This document shows positions 1 to 8,924 of a stretch of DNA of 64,000 nucleotides, piece by piece. The stretch is from an uncultured Pelagibacteraceae bacterium (GTDB lineage: Bacteria; Pseudomonadota; Alphaproteobacteria; Pelagibacterales; Pelagibacteraceae). The first letter of the stretch is position 1; every line of letters begins with the position of its first letter. Below the pieces are notes generated by a model. That model was not told where the DNA came from and searched no databases. It saw only the letters and a list, made by a program, of their open reading frames with translations. Position numbers and translations under genes: made by a program. The stretch is taken from positions 27,816-91,815 of the forward strand of contig CACJBW010000003.1 of NCBI GenBank assembly GCA_902591775.1, given 5' to 3'.

Positions 1-791
1 TCACATATTACAATTGCAAACGTATCTGTTTTGCTTGGAAAGACAAAAACATCAGATGATGTAAAATATGAAGCTAATTCACCATTAGTTTTTTCACCCA
101 AGAAGTGAGCATCTGGAAATTCTTTTTTTAACTTTTCAATATCTGGTCCTTTACCAACAAGAAGTTTTGTTCCTTCTAATTTTAGATTTAAAAAAGCACG
201 AATATTTTTTTCAATAGCCACTCGACCTACATATATCCATATAGGCCTTTTATATTCTAAATTGATTTTTTTTGGATTTTTAAACGATCCATGATCAGCA
301 CCTCTTGTCCAAACAACCATTTTACTTTCATCTACTCCAATTTGAATTAGTTCTTTTTTCATAGATTCGGTTGTAACCAAAATTTTTTCTGCTTTGTTAT
401 GAAACTTGCTTAGGAATTTCTGTGATAATTTTTCAGGAACCCAAGGTAAATATAATTTCATATATTTATCAAATCTTGTGTGAAAACTTGTGGTAAACTT
501 TAGATTATTTTTAAGACAATATCTTCTTGCCATAAATCCTAAAGGACCTTCGGTAGCTATATGTATGGCTGAAGGATTTATTTTTTTTATTAAATGACTT
601 ACTCTTGGCCAAATATTCACAGAAAGTCTTATTTCATTATATTTAGGCATTGGCACAGTGAAGAAAAGTTGGGGATTTAAATACTCAACTTCGTGACCCA
701 TTGCTTCAAGTTTTTTTCCTGTTTCATTTAAAGTTCTTACCACACCATTTACTTGTGGAAAATAAGCGTCTGTTACAATTAATATTTTCAT
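1..791 (-). CDS. agt: Glycosyltransferase family 4, Agt-type (lipid glycosyltransferase), C-terminus cut by window edge
   Basis: Partial gene: the start codon lies at 791-789 and the reading frame stays open to base 1, giving about 263 residues. I see the N-terminus MKILIVTDAYFPQVNGVVRT, then EGPLG and HTRFDKY motifs, and the nucleotide-sugar half opening with IYVGRVAIEKN. This is the GT-B fold of the GT4 family. Its start overlaps the stop of the upstream metallophosphoesterase by one base (TAATG), so the two are translationally coupled. In marine bacteria the plcP-agt pair converts phospholipids to glycolipids under phosphate limitation: PlcP releases diacylglycerol and Agt glycosylates it at the inner membrane. 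The assignment to Agt rests on this neighbour; by sequence alone it could be another GT4 enzyme such as a phosphatidylinositol or diacylglycerol mannosyltransferase. Confidence 0.8.
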   Translation of the reverse strand, partial: MKILIVTDAYFPQVNGVVRTLNETGKKLEAMGHEVEYLNPQLFFTVPMPKYNEIRLSVNIWPRVSHLIKKINPSAIHIATEGPLGFMARRYCLKNNLKFTTSFHTRFDKYMKLYLPWVPEKLSQKFLSKFHNKAEKILVTTESMKKELIQIGVDESKMVVWTRGADHGSFKNPKKINLEYKRPIWIYVGRVAIEKNIRAFLNLKLEGTKLLVGKGPDIEKLKKEFPDAHFLGEKTNGELASYFTSSDVFVFPSKTDTFAIVIC

Positions 792-1609
792 TATGATGCC
801 TTTTTCAGACCTGGAGTTTCAATTACTTCTTTATCTGAATTATTACGACTATCTGAAAATTCTTCTCTTAATTTATCCCAATAAATTATTTCAAACGTTC
901 CATCAAAGTTTTCAACTAAGGCAGTACAAGACTCAACCCAGTCTCCACAATTTAAATAATTAACACCATCATAATTTTCATTTTGGGCATGGTGAATATG
1001 CCCACAGATTATTCCATCAAATTTTTTTTTCTTTCCATATTCTGCAATTGTTTTTTCGTATTCTCCCATATATTTAACTGCATTTTTTACCTTATATTTA
1101 AGAAACTTTGCTAAAGACCACTGGCCTTTACCTCTTAGACGTCTAAAAAAGTTAATCACTACATTTAATTTCAATAGCATTTCATAGGCTATTGCGCCTA
1201 ACTTCGACAACCATTTGGCATATCTCATAACACCATCCCAAGCATCACCGTGAACAACTAAATATTTTTTATTTAAAACAGACTGATGAATTACTCTATT
1301 GATCATTTTTATCTGTCCAAAATGCATAGGAATAAATTTTCGAAACACTTCATCATGATTACCTATAACGTAGTAAACTTCTGTTCCATGTCTTGCTTTT
1401 CTTAATATTTTTTGAATTACGTCATTATGTTCTTGTGGCCAATAAAAATTTTTTTGAAGTGCCCAAACATCTATTATATCGCCTACACAGTAAAGTTTTT
1501 CTGATCTTGTATTTTTAAAAAATTCAAGCAATTTATTTGCTTGGCAACCTTTAGTACCAAGATGCACATCTGAAATGAATATACTTTTGTATTTTAATAT
1601 AGGTTTCAT
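791..1609 (-). CDS. plcP: PlcP-type metallophosphoesterase (phospholipase C for lipid remodelling)
   Basis: 272-aa calcineurin-like phosphoesterase with all metal motifs: SDVHLG (D14, H16), GDIID (D44), GNHDE (84-87), VHGD (H120) and GHIHH (H204, H206). Databases often label such proteins UDP-2,3-diacylglucosamine hydrolase (LpxH-like). Two things here argue for PlcP. A glycosyltransferase of the Agt type follows with a 1-bp overlap, and this genome carries lpxI at 36993-37784, which already performs the LpxH step. Known PlcP enzymes cut the head group from phospholipids to give diacylglycerol during phosphate starvation. The start ATG is preceded by AAGGA at good spacing. No signal peptide, so it probably acts on the cytoplasmic face. 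Induction by PhoB would be expected; a weak Pho-box-like repeat lies at 1659-1676. Confidence 0.82.
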   Translation of the reverse strand: MKPILKYKSIFISDVHLGTKGCQANKLLEFFKNTRSEKLYCVGDIIDVWALQKNFYWPQEHNDVIQKILRKARHGTEVYYVIGNHDEVFRKFIPMHFGQIKMINRVIHQSVLNKKYLVVHGDAWDGVMRYAKWLSKLGAIAYEMLLKLNVVINFFRRLRGKGQWSLAKFLKYKVKNAVKYMGEYEKTIAEYGKKKKFDGIICGHIHHAQNENYDGVNYLNCGDWVESCTALVENFDGTFEIIYWDKLREEFSDSRNNSDKEVIETPGLKKAS

Positions 1610-1658
1610 TTAATCCTTTTTTTTTAATTCAATTTGCACTAGAATCGTTTAATTCTTT

Positions 1659-1676
1659 GTGCCATAGTAATGTTAA
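1659..1676 (-). promoter_or_regulatory. Weak Pho-box-like direct repeat upstream of plcP
   Basis: Read on the minus strand, TTAACAT, four bases, then ATGGCAC form two 7-mers with the 11-bp period of PhoB half-sites (consensus CTGTCAT). They match 4 of 7 and 5 of 7 positions (counting C as allowed at the last). The site lies about 50 bp upstream of the plcP start, within the 86-bp gap to the divergent kinase gene. This is inference from a weak match in AT-rich DNA. Confidence 0.25.
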
Positions 1677-1695
1677 GGAAATATTAAAATTTATT

Positions 1696-2583
1696 ATGAA
1701 ATATTGCATTATTTACAACAAAAACGCTTCCTCTGGCAGAAAATCTAAATTTATAAAAAAAATTTCTGATGAACTTTCTAAGTATAACGATGTTTCTTTT
1801 TTTGAAACTGAGAGCGTGGATAAAGCAGAGGCAGTATTTAAAAATATTTCTAAGTTAAATATAGATAGACTTGTAGTTGCTGGAGGCGATGGTTCAGTAT
1901 CATTTGCAATAAACAAACTTATTAAAAATAATTTTGTTCCAAAAAAAGATTTTGCTATTGGTTATATACCAGCTGGAACTGCTAATTTACTTCAAGCTGA
2001 ACTAAATATGAGTAAAAAAATAAGTAAAATTGTTCAAATTTTACAATCAAACAATTTAAAACAAACTAATTTAGTAAAAATCAATAATGATTATTTTATT
2101 TTAATGGCAGGTATAGGTTGGGATGCAACGATAGTCCATTCAATTAATAGTTCTCTAAAAAAACTGTTAGGTAAAATTATTTTTGGATATAAAGGATTGC
2201 AAAAATTTTTGTTAATGAAAAATCAAAAATTAAAAGTTAACATAGATGGTCAAAATCATATAGCTGACTGGGTGTTATGTTCTAATACCAATTATTATGC
2301 GGGTCACTACAAAATTAATAAAACAAATATATTTGATAACAAAATTATTACTTATGTATTCAAAGACCTTACAAGAATAAAAATACTTTATTATATTTAT
2401 TTGATTATTTTTTTTGGAGATTTATCGAAGTCTACGAGTGTTATAACATCTTATTCCAGTGAGCTAAAAATTGATGGACAAGGGAAAAAAATTCCAATTC
2501 AAATTGATGGTGATAAATATCAATATTGTGATAACGTAGAATTAAGGAAATCAGGAAAATATTTTAACATATTAACAGCATAA
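1696..2583 (+). CDS. Diacylglycerol kinase family lipid kinase
   Basis: 295 aa from the ATG at 1696. A TTG at 1657 would add 13 residues, but the family consensus (IYNKNASSG, matching INPxSG) begins just after the ATG, so I chose the latter. The ATP-binding GGDGS motif (residues 63-67) and the IPAGTANLL motif (91-99) define the DAGK catalytic domain. It would phosphorylate diacylglycerol, or a related lipid, to phosphatidic acid. Transcribed divergently from plcP-agt with an 86-bp gap. That placement suggests it handles the diacylglycerol made by PlcP, returning it to phospholipid synthesis, but this role is inferred. YegS/BmrU-like lipid kinases with other substrates cannot be excluded. Confidence 0.8.
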   Translation: MKYCIIYNKNASSGRKSKFIKKISDELSKYNDVSFFETESVDKAEAVFKNISKLNIDRLVVAGGDGSVSFAINKLIKNNFVPKKDFAIGYIPAGTANLLQAELNMSKKISKIVQILQSNNLKQTNLVKINNDYFILMAGIGWDATIVHSINSSLKKLLGKIIFGYKGLQKFLLMKNQKLKVNIDGQNHIADWVLCSNTNYYAGHYKINKTNIFDNKIITYVFKDLTRIKILYYIYLIIFFGDLSKSTSVITSYSSELKIDGQGKKIPIQIDGDKYQYCDNVELRKSGKYFNILTA

Positions 2584-2615
2584 CTTTTAAATAAAAGAAT
2601 TTATCAAAAAATCAT

Positions 2616-2644
2616 TTTACTAAGATATTTAATTTAAATATAAT
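2616..2644 (+). promoter_or_regulatory. Sigma-70 promoter for the lysine-rich small gene
   Basis: A perfect -10 TATAAT at 2639-2644 is preceded, with 17 bp spacing, by a -35-like TTTACT at 2616-2621 (4 of 6). The predicted start is near 2651, giving a leader of about 20 bases that contains the AGGAGG Shine-Dalgarno. The site lies in the 88-bp gap after the lipid kinase. TATAAT is common by chance in such AT-rich DNA, but spacing and position fit. Confidence 0.5.
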
Positions 2645-2671
2645 TATTATAAAATTACACAGGAGGTCATT

Positions 2672-2881
2672 ATGAGTAAAAAGTTAAAGAAAAATGAAAA
2701 AAGAAAAAAAAAGGTTATCAAGTTAATAGAAAAACTTAAAAATAAGATCAATTTAAAAGAAAAAAAATTATCTAAAATTAATATTAAAATTGCAAGTATT
2801 GAAAAAAGAGTTGCTGAAAAAAAAAACAAAAAACTAGCTAAAAAGAAGACTATCGAGAGTTCCGCATCTGTAAATAATTAA
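2672..2881 (+). CDS. Small lysine-rich, coiled-coil-like protein of unknown function
   Basis: 69 aa, not recognised. By count 25 residues are lysine (36%), plus two arginines and several glutamates. The hydrophobic residues are mainly isoleucine, leucine and valine at 3-4 residue steps across about 15-50, which suggests one long amphipathic helix or coiled coil; the tail ends in a short Ser/Asn-rich stretch. No membrane segment or signal peptide. The start is secure: a perfect AGGAGG stands 5 bases before the ATG, one of the strongest ribosome sites in the window, and a consensus -10 lies upstream. A 13-bp hairpin follows the stop. It stands alone, not overlapping neighbours, unlike almost every other gene here. 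A nucleic-acid-binding or nucleoid role is conceivable from charge alone. Homopolymeric A-runs could make a spurious reading frame, but the expression signals argue for a real gene. Confidence 0.65.
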   Translation: MSKKLKKNEKRKKKVIKLIEKLKNKINLKEKKLSKINIKIASIEKRVAEKKNKKLAKKKTIESSASVNN

Positions 2882-2893
2882 TTTCTAAATCTT

Positions 2894-2926
2894 CTTTCCC
2901 CTTTTTGTAATTAAAAAAGGGGAAAG
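2894..2926. terminator. Strong 13-bp hairpin between the lysine-rich gene and manC
   Basis: CTTTCCCCTTTTT (2894-2906) is the exact reverse complement of 2914-2926, with a 7-base loop. It starts 13 bases after the stop of the lysine-rich gene and lies 120 bases beyond the end of convergent manC, so it could serve both. No clear U-run follows on either strand outside the stem, so it may instead be an mRNA-stabilising or processing hairpin. The rest of 2927-3046 is very AT-rich and holds nothing I can name. Confidence 0.5.
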
Positions 2927-3046
2927 TAGTTAATCAACAAAATTTTAAAATTAAGGGGAAATAAAGATGTTTTATAATTTAAAATTTTATTAGAATTTTA
3001 TAATTAATGTTGATGACAAAAATATTTATAGATTATTACAATTTAA

Positions 3047-4255
3047 TTAAAGTTTATTTGCTCTACCATAAATGTCTTGATATCTAACAATATCAGTCTC
3101 TTTTAGAATTGAACCAACTTGAGCTTCCATAATTTTTACAGGTTTTTTTCCAGGATTTTGTACTCTATGAATTGCTCCTAATGGAATAAATATATGCTCA
3201 TCAGGTTTTTTATTAATAATATTTTTATTTAAAGTTATTCTTGGATTACCTTTTGTAACTAACCAATGTTCTGCTCTGTGATGATGTTTTTGAAGACTTA
3301 ATATACCTTTAGGTTTAACTGATAATTCTTTAATTAAAAACTCTTTTCCTTCAAATAAATTTAAATAACTCCCCCATGGTCTATAAAAAACATTCTTTTT
3401 CTTAAAGTGTTTTTTTTTATTTTTATCATATATCTTAAGTATCTCTTTCCAACTGCCAAGATCAGACCAAGGTATATCTAATTTAATAGCATTAATTTTG
3501 TTTGTTTTCTCAAGTATTGCATAATCAAAAGATTTCTCGATTGATTGTTCAAAAGCTCTTTTATTTAAATAGTAAGTATTATTTTTATATTTGCCTTTTT
3601 TAAGTGCCTCAACACAACTTTTATAAGTTTTATTTTGATATTTTTTAAAGTTATTGATTATTGAGTCTTTTCTTAAATAAAACATACCCGAATTCCAGTA
3701 ACCTTTTTTCTTAATTACTTCTTTTGCTTTTGATAATTTTGGTTTTTCAATAAATTTTGTAACTTTATTTATAGATTTAATTTTTTTAGTTAAAAAATAT
3801 CCATATTCACTTGATGGGCTTGTAGGTTTTATTCCAAAAATAAATAGATTTTGATTATCTAAATTTGATTTATTTTTTAATAAAGATTTATTTAAAATAT
3901 TTGACTTTTCAATTAAATGATCTGCTGCAAAAACCATTAATGGTTGATCTAATGGAATGTCTTTTATTAATGCAGATGCTAGTATTGCTGGTGCAGTATT
4001 TTTTTTAGCTGGTTCTAGAACTATTTTAAACTTTTTTATTTTACTTTTTTTTAAAGCTAATTTGACTTCCTTTAAGTATTTGAGGTTTGTGCTGATTATA
4101 GGAAAATCAAAAATTGGTTTATTTACTCTTTCTAAAGTTTTTTGAATTAAACTCCATCCGCCAAAATCAATAAATTGTTTTGCTTGATGTTTTTTTTTAT
4201 CTGGCCAAAGTCTTGTTCCTGCGCCACCACAAAGTATTACAGGTCTAATTTTCAT
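3047..4255 (-). CDS. manC: Mannose-1-phosphate guanylyltransferase (GDP-mannose synthesis)
   Basis: 402 aa. The N-terminal nucleotidyltransferase has the signature GGAGTRLWP (residues 10-18), the lysine-containing FIEKP motif in mid-protein, and WNSGMF. A C-terminal cupin-like domain with HHHRAEHW resembles the type II phosphomannose isomerase module, though the protein is shorter than the usual bifunctional enzymes of about 470 aa. It makes GDP-mannose from mannose-1-phosphate and GTP for surface polysaccharide or lipid glycosylation. Its start overlaps the ilvD stop by one base (TAATG), making it the last gene of a valS-ilvD-manC unit. No other polysaccharide gene is adjacent. Whether the shortened cupin still isomerises fructose-6-phosphate cannot be judged. 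Confidence 0.88.
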   Translation of the reverse strand: MKIRPVILCGGAGTRLWPDKKKHQAKQFIDFGGWSLIQKTLERVNKPIFDFPIISTNLKYLKEVKLALKKSKIKKFKIVLEPAKKNTAPAILASALIKDIPLDQPLMVFAADHLIEKSNILNKSLLKNKSNLDNQNLFIFGIKPTSPSSEYGYFLTKKIKSINKVTKFIEKPKLSKAKEVIKKKGYWNSGMFYLRKDSIINNFKKYQNKTYKSCVEALKKGKYKNNTYYLNKRAFEQSIEKSFDYAILEKTNKINAIKLDIPWSDLGSWKEILKIYDKNKKKHFKKKNVFYRPWGSYLNLFEGKEFLIKELSVKPKGILSLQKHHHRAEHWLVTKGNPRITLNKNIINKKPDEHIFIPLGAIHRVQNPGKKPVKIMEAQVGSILKETDIVRYQDIYGRANKL

Positions 4256-5973
4256 TAAATATCAGCGTACGTTCTAACCTCGTTTTTACCACCTGGATGA
4301 GTTGGTGCACCTTTATAAGCTGGTCCTACTGTTTGTGCATATTTCCATAATGTACCATTACCAAAATTCACTTTTCTCGGTTTCCATTTTTTACGTCTTG
4401 CACTTAGTTCCTTCTTTGTAAGTCTTACGTTAATTGTGCCCTTTTCTGCGTCTATATCGATGATATCCCCATTCCTTAAAAGGGCTATAGGACCGCCTAC
4501 GGAGGCCTCAGGGCCCACATGACCGATACAAAAGCCTCTGGTAGCCCCAGAGAACCTACCGTCTGTAATGAGGGCTACTTTCTCCCCTTTTCCTTGACCG
4601 TAGATTGCTGCAGTTGTTTGAAGCATTTCTCTCATTCCAGGACCTCCTATGGGCCCTTCATATCTAATTATAATGATGTCTCCATCTTTGTATTTTCTGT
4701 TTATTACCGCTTTATACGCAGACTCTTCATTATCAAAACATCTAGCTCTTCCTGTAAATTGTAATTTTTTCAAACCTGCTATTTTTACAATTCCACCCTC
4801 TGGAGCTAAATTACCTTTTAATCCAACTACTCCTCCTGTTGGTGAAATTGGATTTTGATAAGATCTCATTACTTTTTGATTTTCTCTAAATTTTACATTT
4901 TTTAAATTTTCTCTCATGGTTTTGCCTGTAACCGTCATACAATCACCATGAATGTAACCACCATCCATTAGAGTTTTTAATAACATTGGAACTCCTCCTG
5001 CTTCCCACATATCTTTTGCAACATATTTTCCACCTGGTTTTAAATCTGCAAGATAAGGAGTTTTCTTAAATATTTTTGCAACATCCATTAAATCAAATTT
5101 AATTCCAATTTCATTTGCGATAGCTGGTAAGTGTAAACCTGCATTTGTTGATCCACCTGTTGCTGCAACGATTGTTGCTGCATTTTCAAGAGCTTTTCTT
5201 GTTACTATGTCTCTAGGTCTAATATTTTTTGCTAATAAATTCATTACAGCTTTACCGCTGTCTATTGCATATTTATTTCTTTCTAAATATGGTGCTGGCG
5301 TTCCTGCTGAGAATGGTAAAGCTAGTCCTATTGCTTCAGAGACACATGCCATTGTATTTGCAGTAAATTGTCCACCACAAGCACCTGCGCTTGGACATGC
5401 TTTTAATTCTAATTTTCTTAATGCATGAGCTGTCATTTTTTTTGATGTATATTTTCCAACACCTTCAAATACATCTACAACAGTTACATCTTTTCCATTA
5501 AATCTTCCAGGTAGAATTGATCCACCATATATAAATACACTTGGAATATTTAAACGAACCATCGACATCATTAAACCTGGTAATGATTTATCACAGCCCG
5601 CTAATCCAACTAATGCATCATAACAATGTCCTCTAACCGTAAGTTCAGTTGAGTCTGCTATTACATCTCTTGAAATTAGAGATGACTTCATTCCTTCATG
5701 ACCCATCGCAATACCATCAGTTACTGTAATAGTACAAAATTCTCTTGGAGTTCCGCCTGAAGCTTTAACTCCTTTTTTAACTGATTGAGCTTGCTTCATT
5801 AAATTTATGTTACAAGGAGCGGCTTCATTCCATGTTGAAACAACACCAACAAATGGCTTAGCAACATCCTTTTCTGTTAAATCCATTGCATAATAAAATG
5901 ATCTTTGAGGGGCTTTATCTGCACCTATTGTTGTATGTCTACTTGGTAATTTTTTCTTATTAAATTTTTTCAT
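4255..5973 (-). CDS. ilvD: Dihydroxy-acid dehydratase
   Basis: 572 aa, full length. It converts 2,3-dihydroxy-isovalerate and 2,3-dihydroxy-methylvalerate to the 2-oxo acids of valine and isoleucine synthesis, using an Fe-S cluster and Mg. Cluster cysteines are visible in AAPCN (about 54), AGCDKSLPG and [16 protein letters not shown]. The C-terminal half carries GGPGMREML and [10 protein letters not shown], both typical. It sits between valS and manC with 1-bp overlaps on both sides. The pairing of a valine-pathway enzyme with valyl-tRNA synthetase makes metabolic sense, though other ilv genes are not in this window. Confidence 0.96.
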   Translation of the reverse strand: MKKFNKKKLPSRHTTIGADKAPQRSFYYAMDLTEKDVAKPFVGVVSTWNEAAPCNINLMKQAQSVKKGVKASGGTPREFCTITVTDGIAMGHEGMKSSLISRDVIADSTELTVRGHCYDALVGLAGCDKSLPGLMMSMVRLNIPSVFIYGGSILPGRFNGKDVTVVDVFEGVGKYTSKKMTAHALRKLELKACPSAGACGGQFTANTMACVSEAIGLALPFSAGTPAPYLERNKYAIDSGKAVMNLLAKNIRPRDIVTRKALENAATIVAATGGSTNAGLHLPAIANEIGIKFDLMDVAKIFKKTPYLADLKPGGKYVAKDMWEAGGVPMLLKTLMDGGYIHGDCMTVTGKTMRENLKNVKFRENQKVMRSYQNPISPTGGVVGLKGNLAPEGGIVKIAGLKKLQFTGRARCFDNEESAYKAVINRKYKDGDIIIIRYEGPIGGPGMREMLQTTAAIYGQGKGEKVALITDGRFSGATRGFCIGHVGPEASVGGPIALLRNGDIIDIDAEKGTINVRLTKKELSARRKKWKPRKVNFGNGTLWKYAQTVGPAYKGAPTHPGGKNEVRTYADI

Positions 5974-8600
5974 TATAAACCTTTAAGAGTTAATTCTATT
6001 TTTTTAACATCTTTTTCAAGATTAGCAAAGTTGCTTTTCTCCTGTTCTACTATATTTTGTGGTGCACGATCAACAAAGGATTTATTTGATAATCTAACAT
6101 CAATTTTTTTCATCTCTTCGCTAATTTTTGTAATTTTCTTTTCTAGAGTTGATTTGATCATATTTAAATTAACATCTTCATCAAAATATAATTTAAATAA
6201 CTCACCACTTATGACTATACTTGCGGAGGGTTTATCTAAATCTTTTTCATAAAAATTTTTAATTCTTCCATTTTTTTTCATTATATTTTCATTAGAAGAT
6301 AAAAAAGTTTTATATTCTTTGTTTGTATTTTCTGTTGAAATTTCAATAAATGATCCAGGACTTATATTTAATTCATTTTTAAATGATCTTATTGATGTAA
6401 TAAAATTGATGATATTATTTATCTCATCATACGATTTTTTTTCATGATAATCATCTTCTAGCCAATTAGCATGCATCAAGTAATCTTTGCCATCTTTATC
6501 TAGCTTATTATTTAACCATATCTCTTCGGTTACAAATGGAATAAATGGATGAAGTATTATTAAAATTTCCTTAAAAACATATGCTGATGTTTGTCTTAAC
6601 TCCTTGATATCTTCCTCATTTTCAGAGTTTAAAACAGTTTTAGATAGCTCTAAATACCAATCACAAAATGAATGCCATACAAACTGATAAATATTCTTTG
6701 CTGCCTCATCAAACCTATAGTTTTTTAAACTATTTTCTGTGTCGTTTTTAACTTTTACAAGTTCAGATAGTATCCACTTATTAATAGTTAAGTTTATATT
6801 TTCAGGTTTTTTTACATCACCAAAATCACATTTATTTTGTGTTAAAAAATTATTTGCATTCCAAATTTTATTTAGGAAATTTCTATAACCTTTAACCCTG
6901 TCTTCAGATAATTTTACGTCTCGACCTGGTGATGCCATTGATAATAAAGTAAATCTTAAGGCGTCTGCACTATATTTTTCGATAAGTTCTAATGGATCAA
7001 TAACATTGCCCTTTGATTTAGACATTTTTTGACCCTTTTCATCTCTAACTAAAGCATGAACATAAATATTTTTAAAAGGTTCCTTATCTAAAAACTGAGT
7101 TCCCATCATTATCATTCTAGCAACCCAGAAAAATATGATATCAAAACCAGTGACGAGAACACTTGTTGGATAAAATTTTTCAACTTCTGGAGTTTTTTCT
7201 GGCCAACCTAAAGTAGCAAATGGCCATAGACCTGATGAAAACCAAGTGTCTAGAACATCTTCATCTCTTTTTAATTCTACATCTTTTGAATAGAATTCTT
7301 TTGCTTGATTTTTGCACTCATCCTCATTTTCAGCTACAAATATTTTTCCATCAGGTCCGTACCAAGCAGGTATTTGATGTCCCCACCATAATTGACGAGA
7401 AATACACCAAGGTTCAATGTTATCCATCCATTGAAAATATGTTTTTGACCAATTTTCAGGAAAAAATTTAGTCTTTCCATTATTTACTACCTCTTTTGCT
7501 TTAATGGCTAAAGTTTTTGCATCAACAAACCATTGTTCTGTTAAATAAGGCTCAATAATAGAATTAGATCTATCTCCATAAGGAACTTTGTTTACTAACT
7601 TTTCTATTTTTTCTAAAAACTTACCTTCTTCAAGATGTTCTAAAATTAATTTTCTTGCAGCAAATCTATCTAAACCTTTATATAGGTCAGGTGCATTGTC
7701 ATTTATTTTTCCATCAGGCGTAAATATATTAATTACTTCTAACTTGTTTCTTATACCTACATCATAGTCATTGAAATCATGAGCTGGAGTAATTTTTACT
7801 GCTCCTGTTCCTTGTTCAGGATCAGCATAGTCATCTGTTATTACTTTTATTTTTCTGTTTGCTAAAGGAATGGTCACTAGCTTTCCAACAATATCTTTAA
7901 ACCTATCGTCTTTTGGATTAACTGCTATTGCAGTATCTCCCAACATAGTTTCAGGTCTGGTTGTTGCAATTGTTATAAATTTATCAGAATTTTCTATAGG
8001 ATAATTTATATAATAAAGTTGAGAATTTACTTCACGTTGATCAACTTCTAAATCAGATATTGCTGTTTTTAAAACAACATCCCAATTTACAAGTTTTTTT
8101 GCTTTGTAGATTAATTTCTTATTATAAAGATCAACAAATACTTTTAGGACTGATTTGGATAAATTCTCATCCATTGTGAATGCATTACGAGACCAATCAC
8201 AAGAACATCCAAGTTTTTTAAGTTGGTTTATAATAATATCGCCATACTCATTTTTCCATTCCCATACTTTTTCTATAAATTTTTCTCTACCTAAATCGTT
8301 TTTTTTTACACCTTCTTTTGCAAGTTTTTTTTCAACTAATGCTTGGGTTGCAATACCAGCGTGGTCTGTACCTGGCTGCCATAAAGTTTCATAATTATTC
8401 ATTCTATGAAATCTTGTTAAAACATCTTGAATTGAGTTATTTAAAGCATGCCCCATGTGGAGACTTCCAGTTACATTCGGTGGTGGAATTACAATTGAGA
8501 ATTTTTTTGAATTTTCTTTGGGTTTAAATAAATCATTTTTTTCCCAATAATCGTAGATTTTATTTTCTACATTTTTATGCTCATATTTATCAAAACTCAT
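5973..8600 (-). CDS. valS: Valyl-tRNA synthetase
   Basis: 875 aa class I synthetase. The HIGH-type motif is in [17 protein letters not shown] near residue 40, and the KMSKS motif in [10 protein letters not shown]. The editing-domain GTDHAG and [12 protein letters not shown] motifs are present. The C-terminal roughly 60 residues form the lysine/glutamate-rich coiled coil expected of ValRS. At 875 aa it is somewhat shorter than the 900-950 aa typical of many bacteria. First gene of the valS-ilvD-manC unit; about 119 bp separate it from the divergent tRNA-Cys gene. Confidence 0.96.
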   Translation of the reverse strand: MSFDKYEHKNVENKIYDYWEKNDLFKPKENSKKFSIVIPPPNVTGSLHMGHALNNSIQDVLTRFHRMNNYETLWQPGTDHAGIATQALVEKKLAKEGVKKNDLGREKFIEKVWEWKNEYGDIIINQLKKLGCSCDWSRNAFTMDENLSKSVLKVFVDLYNKKLIYKAKKLVNWDVVLKTAISDLEVDQREVNSQLYYINYPIENSDKFITIATTRPETMLGDTAIAVNPKDDRFKDIVGKLVTIPLANRKIKVITDDYADPEQGTGAVKITPAHDFNDYDVGIRNKLEVINIFTPDGKINDNAPDLYKGLDRFAARKLILEHLEEGKFLEKIEKLVNKVPYGDRSNSIIEPYLTEQWFVDAKTLAIKAKEVVNNGKTKFFPENWSKTYFQWMDNIEPWCISRQLWWGHQIPAWYGPDGKIFVAENEDECKNQAKEFYSKDVELKRDEDVLDTWFSSGLWPFATLGWPEKTPEVEKFYPTSVLVTGFDIIFFWVARMIMMGTQFLDKEPFKNIYVHALVRDEKGQKMSKSKGNVIDPLELIEKYSADALRFTLLSMASPGRDVKLSEDRVKGYRNFLNKIWNANNFLTQNKCDFGDVKKPENINLTINKWILSELVKVKNDTENSLKNYRFDEAAKNIYQFVWHSFCDWYLELSKTVLNSENEEDIKELRQTSAYVFKEILIILHPFIPFVTEEIWLNNKLDKDGKDYLMHANWLEDDYHEKKSYDEINNIINFITSIRSFKNELNISPGSFIEISTENTNKEYKTFLSSNENIMKKNGRIKNFYEKDLDKPSASIVISGELFKLYFDEDVNLNMIKSTLEKKITKISEEMKKIDVRLSNKSFVDRAPQNIVEQEKSNFANLEKDVKKIELTLKGL

Positions 8601-8719
8601 TGAATTGTTTTATAAATTAATCAAATTAATAAACAATAATGAAAATCATTGCTAAATTTATAGACTAATGATCAAAATGAATTATACAAATATCGATTAC
8701 CAAATATTTTATATTTGAT

Positions 8720-8793
8720 GGCAACGTGGCGGAATGGTTACGCAGAGGATTGCAAATCCTTGTATCCCGGTTCGATTCCGGGCGTTGCCTCCA
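8720..8793 (+). tRNA. tRNA-Cys (GCA)
   Basis: A full cloverleaf: acceptor GGCAACG pairs with CGTTGCC (8783-8789), discriminator U8790 as expected for tRNA-Cys, and encoded CCA at 8791-8793. The anticodon GCA is at 8752-8754 in a 7-base loop. The T-arm GGTTCGATTCC is intact. The lowest anticodon-stem pair is a G-U wobble. Confidence 0.97.
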
Positions 8794-8842
8794 AAATAAG
8801 TATTGAGATAAATTTTAAAAAAAGTAAGTTGTGAGAAAATAT

Positions 8843-8918
8843 TCCTCGGTAGCTCAGTTGGTAGAGCAGTTGACTGTTAATCAATTGGTCGCAGGTTCGA
8901 GTCCTGCCCGAGGAGCCA
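8843..8918 (+). tRNA. tRNA-Asn (GTT)
   Basis: Acceptor TCCTCGG (8843-8849) pairs with CCGAGGA (8908-8914). Discriminator G8915 is followed by encoded CCA. The anticodon GTT is at 8876-8878 in CTGTTAA; the D-arm AGCTCAGTTGGTAGAGC and T-arm GGTTCGAGTCC are canonical. It lies 49 bases after tRNA-Cys, probably co-transcribed, and its end is only 6 bases from the convergent regulator gene. Confidence 0.97.
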
Positions 8919-8924
8919 AATCAA

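Noticed and set aside
1657..1695. TTG start extending the lipid kinase by 13 residues
   Set aside because: The family consensus begins right after the ATG at 1696, and the extension would cross the presumed promoter region.
2967..2993. ATG with a nearby AGGGGA giving an 8-codon frame between the lysine-rich gene and manC
   Set aside because: Too short, AT-only coding content and no support; probably chance.
4519..4764. Plus-strand open frame inside ilvD, and many like it within valS, pyrG, dnaE and others
   Set aside because: Antisense shadows of well-identified genes, with no ribosome site and no recognisable protein features.
8601..8719. A riboswitch or T-box in front of valS
   Set aside because: I found no stable stem or T-box-like motif; the gap is AT-rich and also serves the tRNA genes.
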